Below, in pieces: positions 1 to 7,946 of a DNA stretch of 64,000 nt. Every line of letters begins with the position of its first letter. The first letter of the stretch is position 1. A model generated the notes under the pieces. The model was not told the DNA's origin. It did not search any database and saw nothing but the letters and a program-made list of their open reading frames with translations. The stretch is from assembly GCA_965220425.1 (NCBI GenBank), contig OZ244830.1, positions 3,534,001-3,598,000 on the forward strand, read 5' to 3'. A program made the translations under genes and the position numbers. Origin of the DNA: Azophilus sp965220425 (lineage in GTDB: Bacteria > Pseudomonadota > Gammaproteobacteria > Pseudomonadales > Azotimanducaceae).

Positions 1-744
1 ATCGTCGGCATTCCCGGCATCGTGCTGGCGCTCGTCGCCAAGCTCACGGTCCGGGATCCGCCCCGGGGCAACTTCTCCCCTGCGCCGGAACCCGGGGCGC
101 AGTCGTTCAAAGCGGCGGTTTCCAGCCTTTTGCGCCGCAGAACCTATGTCCACATCGTAATCGCGTATTCGCTGGGACTGTTCGGCGTGTACGGCATCGC
201 GCAGTGGATTCCCGCCTTTTTCATGCGGGTGCACGAGATGACGCTCACCGAGGTGGGCTGGGGCGTCGGAATCGCGAGCGGACTTGGCGGAGCGGTCGGC
301 ACTTTTATCGGCTCCGTGCTCGCACCCCGCTACATCGCACGGGAACGCCGCTGGGAGGTCTGGTGGCCGGCCTGGGCCTACCTGGTCTGCTTGCCGGTCT
401 ATGCCGTCGCCTTCGTCACCGACAACGTCACATTGGGGTTTGCGCTGGTCTTCATCGGCGCGCTGGTCGCCGGTACGGGCATCGCCCCGGGAATGGCCAG
501 CGTACAGTCGGTGGCGGAACCGCACCAGCGCGCCACGGCGGTGGCCATCGTGATGTTCTGTTCCGCCATTCTCGGCCAGGGTCTCGGGCCCACGGCCATC
601 GGCTTCACCTCGGATTCCCTCACGCCCACCCTCGGCAGCGACGGGCTGCGCTGGGCGCTGGTGATGTCGCTGGCGCTGTTCGCCTGGTCCTGGGTGCACT
701 TCATGATCGCGGCGCGAACGGTCGAGCGGGACCGAATCTCCTGA
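1..744 (+). CDS. MFS transporter, C-terminal part (5' end outside window)
   Basis: The frame is open from the first base of the window to a TGA stop, so the real start lies upstream and only about 248 codons are visible. The visible part holds about six hydrophobic segments separated by short loops, ending in a short hydrophilic tail, as expected for the second half of a 12-helix major facilitator transporter of the inner membrane. A loop rich in Arg and Pro followed by a fresh transmembrane block fits the central cytoplasmic loop. The substrate cannot be read from the sequence. The gene converges on the minus-strand peptidase gene downstream. Confidence 0.8.
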   Translation: MVGIPGIVLALVAKLTVRDPPRGNFSPAPEPGAQSFKAAVSSLLRRRTYVHIVIAYSLGLFGVYGIAQWIPAFFMRVHEMTLTEVGWGVGIASGLGGAVGTFIGSVLAPRYIARERRWEVWWPAWAYLVCLPVYAVAFVTDNVTLGFALVFIGALVAGTGIAPGMASVQSVAEPHQRATAVAIVMFCSAILGQGLGPTAIGFTSDSLTPTLGSDGLRWALVMSLALFAWSWVHFMIAARTVERDRIS

Positions 745-959
745 CCACTGCCGTCAACCGCTGCCAGACGCCTCGCAATGCGATCGCAATTGCCAGAGCC
801 GGATAGCCTGAACCTTCCTCTGCACCGCAATGACCGCGCGCTTCCCGTTCGTCGTCCAGGCCGAAATCCCATTGCCCTGACTGCGAAGCTGTTTCCATCG
901 GTTCTGTCCCTTTTTCGGCGGCCCCTGTACGGGCTCCTCGTTGACTTCCCTTCGGTGAA

Positions 960-1121
960 TGCCGCCAAAGCCGGCACGGCAGGAACGGCGCCGATGAGCA
1001 TGCCCACGGTTACGAGGGCTCCAGTGGTCATTGCCCCGCGCAAGCGCGCCCCCAATCTCGTTGCCCCCTGACCCGGCGTCGCAGCGACCGGCGCCATGAG
1101 GCGGTCAGCGCTTTTATTCAT
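960..1121 (-). pseudogene. Possible leftover 5' end of a secreted protein gene
   Basis: Directly after the S9 peptidase gene, an ATG overlaps that gene's TAA stop and is preceded by an AGAGGA Shine-Dalgarno-like sequence at good spacing. The first ~50 codons give a basic N-terminus, a hydrophobic stretch and an Ala-x-Ala-like cleavage site (PALA), as in a signal peptide. After that the frame reads as Arg-rich, unstructured protein typical of non-coding GC-rich DNA. The rest of 745-1113 shows nothing else I can support. It may be the stub of a deleted exported protein, or chance. Confidence 0.25.
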
Positions 1122-3660
1122 CGGCATTCCTCTCGCCGTTCCGAATTCGATAGGCGGGCGGCTTCTGCCCGTGCAGGTGCTCGACAAGATAATTCCACAT
1201 GCGCCGCAGGAAATGCCCACCCTCCAGCCCGTGGCTCCTGTTCGGCGCGTAGACCATGTCGAAATCCTTGTCGAGCTCGATCAGCCGGTGCACCAGTTGC
1301 AGCGTCGTAGCGGGCAGCACGTTCTCGTCGAGTTCGCCCATCATGATGAGCAGATTGCCCTTGAGGTTCTCAACCTGCACCAACCCGTCGTTGTTCTTGT
1401 AGTTCACCGGCGTTTCCGTGGGGTCGTCGTAGTAGCGGGTCTCGTTGGCGTACAGCACGCGGCCGTGGAACGCCTCCCAGTGATAGTCCGGGTACATGTT
1501 GTGCAGCGACCCGACGCCGACGTTGGAGATGCCGACCTTGAAGAAGTCGGGGAATTCCCACATCGCGCGGAACACCGTGAAGCCGCCGTAGGAGGCGCCG
1601 TGGATGCCGACACGGTCGATGTCCATCCAGGGGCGCGTTGCGGCAAGCTGGCGGATGGCGGCGACATGGTCGTCCAGGCCGATGATGTGGAGGTTGCCCG
1701 AGGAGTGGTGGGAGAAATCGCGCGAGCGGTAGGTCGTGCCCCGGGCGTCCACCGACACCACAGCGAAGCCCAGTTCCGTGAGCGACATCTGCGGCGTCTT
1801 GCCCGGAACGGGTTTCAGCGCCTGGCTGAAGTTGCGCGGCACCACCGCGGTGAGGGGGCTCGCGTACTGGGAATCGATGACCGGGTAGCTGGCCTCTGGG
1901 TCGAAGCCCGCCGGCTTGTAGAGCACGCCGTACAGGTCGGTAACGCCGTCGGCGGCCTTGACCGTCACTTCCTCCGGGTCGCGCCAGCCGGCTGCGTAGA
2001 GCGCGGTGGCATCCGCCGTCTCGAACTCGGCCACCAGGCTTGCATCGGCGGTTCTGCGAATGACGCTTCGGGTGGGAACCGTGGGGCGGGAGTGGCTGTA
2101 CGCCACGTAGTCTCCGCTCGGCGAGACCGGGGGCCGGGCGGAGGCGCCGTCGAAGGCGAGCACGTCGTTGTAGGGGGAAGCGATGAGATGGTCACCGTGC
2201 TCCGGTGTGAGCAGGAGGAGCCCCTTCCCGTCGAAGCCGACCCGGTAGAGGTACCGGTAGTACGGATTGCCGGGTTCCCGGCCGCTGCCGGTGAAGTAGA
2301 TGAGCCGGCGCTCCTCGTCGACGTCGATGATGTCCCGCACCAGCCAGTCGCCACCGGTGATCCGGTTCTTGAGCGCGCCGGTGGCGCCGTCGTACAGGTA
2401 CAGGTGCCCCCAGCCGTCGCGCATGGAGAACCAGATGACCTCCGCGCCGTCCCCCACCACCTCGACGTTCGGCGGGTTGTAGGAGGTGGAATTTGTGTCG
2501 AAGCGGGGCGTTGCGTGTTCCTCGATCACCACCCGGGGCTTGCCGGTGGCCAGGTCGATCTCGAACAGGTAGGCGCCGCTCAGGTTGTCCGCCCAGGCGA
2601 GCGCCCGGAGCAGCCTGCCGTCCTCGCTCCACCAGACCTTGCGCAGCGCCGTCATGTCCTGGTGCAGGTGGAAGAGCTTCCCGTAAGGCAGGTCCAGAAA
2701 AACCCGGGTGCCCTCGGTGACATCGATGACGGACCAGGTCAGGAGCGCCGGCTTTTCGCCGACGAGGGGAATGCGCGGCAGGTAGACCTTCGGCCGGTGT
2801 GTGCCGTCGTCGGGGGCCGTCTCGACGAAGGGGTAGACGGCGACATGACGGTCGTCCAGGCGCGTGGCGAGCACCTTTTTCGAATCGGGCGACCATTCGG
2901 TTTCCATCGGCACCTGCCGTTCCCCGGAGCGCAATCGCGGAATGTAGGATGCCTTCCAGTTGCCGTAGTAGAGCCCGTAGCCGTTGTTCGGTTCGCCGTC
3001 GTCGGTCAGCGCCGTCCGTTCGCCGGACTCCATGTCGAGCAGGTGCAGGTTGGCTGCCTCGGTGTAGACGGCCAGCCGCTCGTCGGGGGAGACGAGCAGC
3101 CCGGGTTCCGGCACGCCTTCTTCGCCCGGCGCGCAACCGACGGGTTCGGTGAGCGTGCAGCGCACCGGCTTTTCATCGATGGAGAACTCGATTGCCCCAC
3201 GGTCCTCCTCGAAACTGAACTCGGTGAACGGCAGTTTGTTCACATCGATTTCGGCGCCTGCCCCCGGTTCGTTGTCGCCGTCGGCTTCCGCCGAGCCGGC
3301 TTCGGCATCCCCCCTCTTCCGGTCCGGGCCGGCAAGACCCGACTCCATCAGTGCCGCAGCAACCGCCGCATGATCGAAAGCCGCGCGTTTTTCCCCGTTG
3401 GCCGCATCCACCTCCGTGAACTCGTGCCCCTGCTGCGTCTCCCGCAGGTACCAGAAGCGGTCTTCCTCGCCATTCCAGTGGACTTCGGGCAGGAGGTTCC
3501 TGACGCGGGGATTCGTTGTCGCGTCAAAAGGAAGTACCCAGCGTTCCGCCCGCGCATAGTCGTCTGCGGTGATCTCCGCCATGACGACGGCCGCCGTGCC
3601 GAGCGAAGCCGCTGCGGCGACGAGCCCGCGCAAGACGAGCCCGCCCGAAGTGAAACCCAT
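1114..3660 (-). CDS. Secreted S9 family peptidase (prolyl oligopeptidase / DPP IV type)
   Basis: 848 codons with an N-terminal signal peptide (hydrophobic residues about 8-27), so probably periplasmic or exported. Residues ~40-560 resemble the DPP IV-type beta-propeller, with repeated W/Y-S-x-D-G-type blades, and the C-terminal ~250 residues are the alpha/beta-hydrolase domain. The catalytic serine is in G-A-S-Y-G-G (Ser690), with a likely Asp778 in GELDENV and His810 in NRSHG. Such enzymes release dipeptides or cut after proline in short peptides. The start is supported by GGGAG seven bases upstream. It is divergent from the CocE-type hydrolase at 3826, and the two may share a 165-bp promoter region. 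The exact specificity is not readable. Confidence 0.88.
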   Translation of the reverse strand: MGFTSGGLVLRGLVAAAASLGTAAVVMAEITADDYARAERWVLPFDATTNPRVRNLLPEVHWNGEEDRFWYLRETQQGHEFTEVDAANGEKRAAFDHAAVAAALMESGLAGPDRKRGDAEAGSAEADGDNEPGAGAEIDVNKLPFTEFSFEEDRGAIEFSIDEKPVRCTLTEPVGCAPGEEGVPEPGLLVSPDERLAVYTEAANLHLLDMESGERTALTDDGEPNNGYGLYYGNWKASYIPRLRSGERQVPMETEWSPDSKKVLATRLDDRHVAVYPFVETAPDDGTHRPKVYLPRIPLVGEKPALLTWSVIDVTEGTRVFLDLPYGKLFHLHQDMTALRKVWWSEDGRLLRALAWADNLSGAYLFEIDLATGKPRVVIEEHATPRFDTNSTSYNPPNVEVVGDGAEVIWFSMRDGWGHLYLYDGATGALKNRITGGDWLVRDIIDVDEERRLIYFTGSGREPGNPYYRYLYRVGFDGKGLLLLTPEHGDHLIASPYNDVLAFDGASARPPVSPSGDYVAYSHSRPTVPTRSVIRRTADASLVAEFETADATALYAAGWRDPEEVTVKAADGVTDLYGVLYKPAGFDPEASYPVIDSQYASPLTAVVPRNFSQALKPVPGKTPQMSLTELGFAVVSVDARGTTYRSRDFSHHSSGNLHIIGLDDHVAAIRQLAATRPWMDIDRVGIHGASYGGFTVFRAMWEFPDFFKVGISNVGVGSLHNMYPDYHWEAFHGRVLYANETRYYDDPTETPVNYKNNDGLVQVENLKGNLLIMMGELDENVLPATTLQLVHRLIELDKDFDMVYAPNRSHGLEGGHFLRRMWNYLVEHLHGQKPPAYRIRNGERNADE

Positions 3661-3825
3661 GTCGTGCTCCCGTGTTCCGACCCGATGCGTTTCATCAATG
3701 GACGCAACCGCCCGTTACTGCCTCAGTCGTGTCTGCTCACATGAAATCAATGCATCGGCTTCTGTTGCGGACAACCAGCCTTCACGGCGTCTCATCACAC
3801 AGAACACCAGCAGGGAAGATCACCG

Positions 3826-5742
3826 ATGTCAGATAATCGCAACCCGGCCCTCCGCCTCGGGCTGTTCCTGGCGGCAGCGCTCTGCCTGTCCGCCGCCTCG
3901 CGCGCCGGCGGCCTCCCGGAACCGCAGTACACGGACTGGACCTGGGAGAAAGAGATCTTCGTACCCATGCGCGATGGCACCCGGCTCTCCACCGACGTAC
4001 TGCTGCCGGAAGGGGCCGAGGGCAAGATGCCCACGGTGCTCGTGCGCACCCCCTACCACAAGGAGAATACCCACTGGGCGCTGTTCGGTCCCTGGGACAC
4101 GATGTTCCTGCAGCAGGGCTACGCCGTGGTGATAATGAACGAGCGCGGCCGGCACTTTTCCGAAGGGTATTACGAGGATTACCTCGAGGGTGCGCGCAAC
4201 GACGGGTACGACTCCGTCGAGTGGATCGTCAATCAGCCCTGGTCGAACGGCAAGGTCGGCACCTTCGGGTGCTCGTCGTCCGGCGAACATCAATGGGCCA
4301 TGGCTTCGACCAACCATCCCGGCCACGCCGCCATGCTGCCCCTGGCATCCGGCACCGCCGTGGGCGACATTCCGGGCAACGACACGCGCGGCGCCATCTA
4401 CCGGGGCGGCATCCCCATGGTCGGCCTGTGGGCATGGTGGTATCGCGACATGTCGCCGAGCGAGCGCCTCCTGCTGCCCTCCCACACCACACAGGAACAA
4501 CGTATCCGCCTGCGCGGCACTTTTTCGCTGCAACCCCAAACCTACTTCTATCCGCTGGAGAACGGCACAATCAACTCGTCCGGGTACAAGAACTCAGTCG
4601 AGGAAACGTTGGACATGCTGCCCAGCAAGGACGTCATACGGGCAATCGGCGGCGCCCTGACGCCCTTCGACAAGTACGTCACCTGGAGCCCCGCCGACGA
4701 GCGCTGGGATGAGGTCGAGCAGATCGGCGCCGGCGATGAACCGCGGGTACCTGCGCTGCACCACAACACCTGGCACGACGTTGGCGTGGGCGAGATGATC
4801 CGCCTGTTCGAATACCTGCAGTCCATGGACACGCCAAATCAGTACCTGATCATCGGCTCCGGCCCGCACTGCGCCGCCCTGCAGGAGGAAGCGATCATGG
4901 CCGACCTGCGTTTCGGCGACCTTCACGTGGGCGATGCCCGCTACGGCGGCAGCGACCGCGGCTATGCGAAGCTGTTCCTCGACTGGTACGGCCACTGGCT
5001 GAAAGGCGAGGACAACGGCATCACCGAGATGCCAAAGGTCCAGTTACACGTGAAGGGCAAGGGCTGGATCACCGGCGATGTGTGGCCGCCCGACGAAACA
5101 CGGTTCACCACCTATTACCTCGACAGCGACGGCCGTGCGGAAAGCCGCCTGGCGAGCGGCGTGCTGTCGACCGACGAGCCGGGCGGCGCTGCGATGGATA
5201 CCTGGGTCTACGACCCCTCGCTGCCGGTACCGTCACGGGGCGGCGGCTGCTGCGGCGATGCCATGGCACTGGATCAGAGCGACCTGGAAATGCGGTCGGA
5301 CGTACTCACCTATACGACGCCGGTGCTCGAAGAGGGAGTGACCATCGCCGGCCCCATCGACGTGGTGCTGTACGTATCTTCCTCGGCAAAAGACACCGAC
5401 TTCATGGTCAAGCTTGTGGATGTCTACCCGGACGGTACCGCCATCAACCTCATCGACGACGCCATCCGTGCCCGTTACCGCGAGGGCTTCGACAAACAGG
5501 TGTTCATGGAACCCGGCGGCGTCTACAGGGTGAGGCTGACCAACCTGGTCGCCGCCAACCACTTCCCGGCCGGGCACCGCATCCGCATCGAGGTGGCTTC
5601 GAGCAATTTCCCAGTGCTCGAACGCAACCTGAACACCGGCGGCAACAACTACGACGAGACCGAGTGGGTGGTGGCGGAGAACAGCGTGCACCACACGCCC
5701 CAGCACCCGTCGCATATCGTGTTGCCTGTGTTGCCGGAGTAG
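3826..5742 (+). CDS. Secreted CocE/NonD (X-Pro dipeptidyl-peptidase-like) hydrolase
   Basis: 638 codons beginning with a signal peptide (about residues 8-27). The N-terminal alpha/beta-hydrolase domain starts with the family's 'pMRDGTrLstDv' block. The nucleophile is probably Ser150 in G-C-S-S-S-G-E, following the V-x-W-I-x-x-Q-x-W-x-N-G-K-V-G-x-x-G block typical of this family. The C-terminal ~200 residues form the jelly-roll domain shared with cocaine esterase, X-Pro dipeptidyl peptidase and glutaryl-7-ACA acylase. The reaction is hydrolysis of an ester or amide (acyl or X-Pro type); the substrate is unknown. The ATG is preceded by AGGGAAG. It is divergently paired with an S9 peptidase, which favours a role in peptide use. 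Confidence 0.85.
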   Translation: MSDNRNPALRLGLFLAAALCLSAASRAGGLPEPQYTDWTWEKEIFVPMRDGTRLSTDVLLPEGAEGKMPTVLVRTPYHKENTHWALFGPWDTMFLQQGYAVVIMNERGRHFSEGYYEDYLEGARNDGYDSVEWIVNQPWSNGKVGTFGCSSSGEHQWAMASTNHPGHAAMLPLASGTAVGDIPGNDTRGAIYRGGIPMVGLWAWWYRDMSPSERLLLPSHTTQEQRIRLRGTFSLQPQTYFYPLENGTINSSGYKNSVEETLDMLPSKDVIRAIGGALTPFDKYVTWSPADERWDEVEQIGAGDEPRVPALHHNTWHDVGVGEMIRLFEYLQSMDTPNQYLIIGSGPHCAALQEEAIMADLRFGDLHVGDARYGGSDRGYAKLFLDWYGHWLKGEDNGITEMPKVQLHVKGKGWITGDVWPPDETRFTTYYLDSDGRAESRLASGVLSTDEPGGAAMDTWVYDPSLPVPSRGGGCCGDAMALDQSDLEMRSDVLTYTTPVLEEGVTIAGPIDVVLYVSSSAKDTDFMVKLVDVYPDGTAINLIDDAIRARYREGFDKQVFMEPGGVYRVRLTNLVAANHFPAGHRIRIEVASSNFPVLERNLNTGGNNYDETEWVVAENSVHHTPQHPSHIVLPVLPE

Positions 5743-5806
5743 CGGGAGATTCGCTCATCGACCGGCCGAATCGGCGCAAACGAGTCCGGCACCCGCTACC
5801 TCACGA

Positions 5807-6121
5807 TCACTCGGGCTGCACAAAGAACGCACCGAAGAAGGCGCTGACATCCGGGGTGCCGCCGAGCTCCAGGCAGGCCTGGCGGAATTCGTCCCGCGAA
5901 ATGGCCGGATTGTCGTCCAGGAAGCTGGATACGGCCGCCGTGTCCGTGCCGTGTTCGCGCAGGTCGCGGGCGCCCTGGATGAATGCCTCGCTGTCCCAGT
6001 CGTCCCGGGTGGCGGCCAGGTCCGGGTTTAGCAGGGCGCCGTCGGCCGCCCGCCGATTCTGGCCGTCGGATACCGGGGTGGGGATGGCGATCACGTAGTT
6101 GAAGGCGGCGGTGAACAGCAC
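5807..6121 (-). CDS. Hypothetical small protein downstream of the GGT remnant
   Basis: A 104-codon frame starting at GTG, with CGGAGAAG about 12 bases upstream, and lying in the same frame as the gamma-glutamyltransferase remnant that ends just before it (TGA at 6146-6148). The protein is acidic, with a hydrophobic start (LFTAAFNYVIAIP) and a C-terminal region that could be helical. I recognise no family. It could be a genuine downstream gene of the former GGT operon or the end of a longer gene. Coding is supported only by amino-acid composition and frame. Confidence 0.4.
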   Translation of the reverse strand: MLFTAAFNYVIAIPTPVSDGQNRRAADGALLNPDLAATRDDWDSEAFIQGARDLREHGTDTAAVSSFLDDNPAISRDEFRQACLELGGTPDVSAFFGAFFVQPE

Positions 6122-6145
6122 GCGGCGAGCGGGCTTCTCCGATAC

Positions 6146-6794
6146 TCAGTTGTTCTGCCCCAACGCCCAGCCATCGTAATAGGGTGAAACCGCGCCGCGC
6201 CGGATACCCGTTTCCGGATCGATGTGGATGCCGACCCAATACCCGCGCCAGCCGCCCGCGGTCTCGGGCGGTATCTCCTGCATGGGCTGTTGCATGGCCC
6301 GAACTTTGGCGAGTAAATCGGCATCGAAGGCGCCCTCTTCGACTGCCTGGGCCGCGGGGTTTTCGGTATCGACGCCCATCGCCCGGTCGAGACCGCCGCT
6401 CATTGGCCGCAGCACCTGGGGGCTTTCGGCGGCGGCCTTGGGATCGAGGCCGTATTCCAGGACGTTGACGATGGCCTGGTAGGTCTGTTCGTGCACGCCC
6501 ATGCCGATGCTCGAGGAGACGAGCACGGGCTTGCCGTTCCTGGTGATCAGCACCGGGTTGGTCTCGATCGGCAGCCGCGTGCCCGGGCCGGCGCGGGCGA
6601 TCTTGGTCTGCTGGTACTTGCCCGAATCGGCGATCGCCACGCCGTCGACAAATATGCCCGTCGTACCCCAGAGCGCGGTGTTGATGGTGTGCAGCAGCGC
6701 CGCGGCGTTACCGTCGGCATCGACTGCCACCACCGACGATCACCGACTGAAAGACGGCACCGGGCACGATCCAGGCTTTGAACCACTTGATCAT
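6146..6794 (-). pseudogene. Deletion fusion: YkvI-like membrane protein start joined to gamma-glutamyltransferase small subunit
   Basis: The 5' part (from ATG at 6794) reads about 23 residues with the start typical of YkvI-family membrane proteins (...VPGAVFQSVIVGGG). Near 6728-6737 the homology switches and shifts frame. The remaining ~195 codons are the small-subunit half of a gamma-glutamyltransferase: the AVDADGNAAALLHTIN segment, the glycine-rich SSIGMGVHEQTYQ region and the terminal NPE/GIRRGAV region. The large subunit and the catalytic N-terminal Thr of the small subunit are missing, so neither parent function is possible. The junction lies in a GGTGGTGGC repeat, consistent with a short-homology deletion or, less interestingly, an assembly join. 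The ferritin-like gene ends only 10 bases before the ATG. Confidence 0.65.
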
Positions 6795-6804
6795 CGGTGG
6801 ATCG

Positions 6805-7293
6805 CTATCGGGGTGAGCACGCTCTCTCGATGACGGCGCGTACCGGGTCCAGTGACGCCTGCGAGTCCCCCGCAAGTTCCCGTTCCGCGAACTGCTTGAG
6901 GGCGACCTCGTGGTCAAACAGGATCTGCAAGGTCTCGTTGTCCTCCTCCGGCGCCATGGCAAGCAGCTCACGAAACCGCTCGATGGCCGGATCGAGAACG
7001 GTCATCATCTGCTGCATCGCCTCCGGCCAGGGTAGCTGAGAATAAGCGGCCACAGCCGCATCCAACGACCGGATTTCTTCATCCAGGGATACCGCCGTTC
7101 GATCGTCCACCAGCGGTGCGAGGCGAGTTCCTGTAGCCTCTTCGAGTTCGGCGAGAACCTGCCATTTGGCACGGTGCCCGGCATCTTCCGTGGCTTGGGC
7201 CAGCCGCTCGAAGAACGCCTTGCCCCACTGCTCGCCCTGCCATGCCGAGCGGATGCCTTCCCGATACTCAGTCGACACAGTTTTCTCCGTCAT
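6805..7293 (-). CDS. Ferritin-like four-helix protein
   Basis: 162 codons, soluble, strongly helical and rich in Glu and Ala. Two candidate metal-ligand clusters (E-x-x-x-x-x-G-H near residue 36 and D-H-E-x-x-x-x-x-F-A-E-R-E near residue 127) resemble ferritin-like or rubrerythrin-like four-helix bundles, but the classical E-x-x-H pair is not clear-cut. Only 10 bases separate its stop from the ATG of the truncated YkvI-like gene, so the two were probably co-transcribed. A role in handling oxidised or metal-bound small molecules is possible but not shown. The family assignment is moderate and could be simply 'helical hypothetical protein'. Confidence 0.5.
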   Translation of the reverse strand: MTEKTVSTEYREGIRSAWQGEQWGKAFFERLAQATEDAGHRAKWQVLAELEEATGTRLAPLVDDRTAVSLDEEIRSLDAAVAAYSQLPWPEAMQQMMTVLDPAIERFRELLAMAPEEDNETLQILFDHEVALKQFAERELAGDSQASLDPVRAVIERACSPR

Positions 7294-7460
7294 CGATATC
7301 CTCGAAATACAGCAACGCCGGCATATTGCGGCGCTGATGCACGATTCGCAATGTCACCGGTTCATCGGCGGCCGCGGCTTCTACTGCCGCCATGGCAGGG
7401 TGGCAAGCCTTGCCTTGTCGCGCTCCGATGCGGAATCCGCGGTCTGGTTGAAGTGGCGGC

Positions 7461-7946
7461 TCAGTCGTCGTCCCGCAACCACATCAGCAGAAATTCGGCA
7501 ACCAGTGCCGGCCGGTCGTTGCCTTCGATTTCCACCAGGATGTCGAAAGTGTAGAGGGTGCGCCCGTTGCCGCGGTCCTCGATGCGCTTCAGGCTGATCC
7601 GGCCGCGGATGCGGGAACCTTCCGGCACGGGCTCGATGTAGCGCAGCCGGTTGATCCCGTAATTGGCGGGGTATCCGTAGGTCCTGGGGTCGCCGTCGAG
7701 CCGGTAGCGGAACACCTCGTAGAGCATGGGGGTGGTGAGCGAACCGGTCATCCAGCCGAAGGAGATGGTCCGGCCCCAGGGGCTGTGGGTAGCCGCCCAT
7801 TCCGGGTCCATGTGATGCGGGTCGGGATCCTCGATCGTCTTGCCGAAGGCGGTGATGCGATCCTGGGTGATTTCAATCCAACTGGAGTGAAAGGTTTCGC
7901 CCAGGTGCTCCGCACAGTTCTCCAGCGTCATGTATTCGGGCTGCAT
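7461..7946 (-). CDS. MaoC-like (hot-dog fold) dehydratase family protein
   Basis: 161 codons, a single hot-dog domain. The segment D-P-D-P-H-H-M-D-P-E-W-A followed by T-I-S-F-G-W-M-T matches the MaoC/NodN pattern (DxxxxHxDxxxA...TIAHGxxT), where Asp and His act in (R)-hydratase-type chemistry on acyl-CoA. It starts 19 bases inside the end of the sulfatase gene and has GAGG eight bases upstream, so translation is probably coupled. It is the last gene of the 13-gene minus-strand run. No separate 4HBT thioesterase, which usually cleaves betainyl-CoA in carnitine pathways, was seen in the run, so this hot-dog protein is a conceivable but unproven substitute. Confidence 0.75.
   Translation of the reverse strand: MQPEYMTLENCAEHLGETFHSSWIEITQDRITAFGKTIEDPDPHHMDPEWAATHSPWGRTISFGWMTGSLTTPMLYEVFRYRLDGDPRTYGYPANYGINRLRYIEPVPEGSRIRGRISLKRIEDRGNGRTLYTFDILVEIEGNDRPALVAEFLLMWLRDDD

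Noticed and set aside
399..1220. 273-codon minus-strand frame across the end of the MFS gene
   Set aside because: Most of it is antisense to the MFS gene and Arg-rich; only the short stretch after 1121 has any protein character, reported separately with low confidence.
1096..3744. Very long plus-strand open frame opposite the S9 peptidase (also 28220-30868 and 58473-60347 on plus)
   Set aside because: These mirror real minus-strand genes with clear motifs. Their own translations are low-complexity V/R/H/G-rich protein without domains, a known effect of GC-rich codon use.
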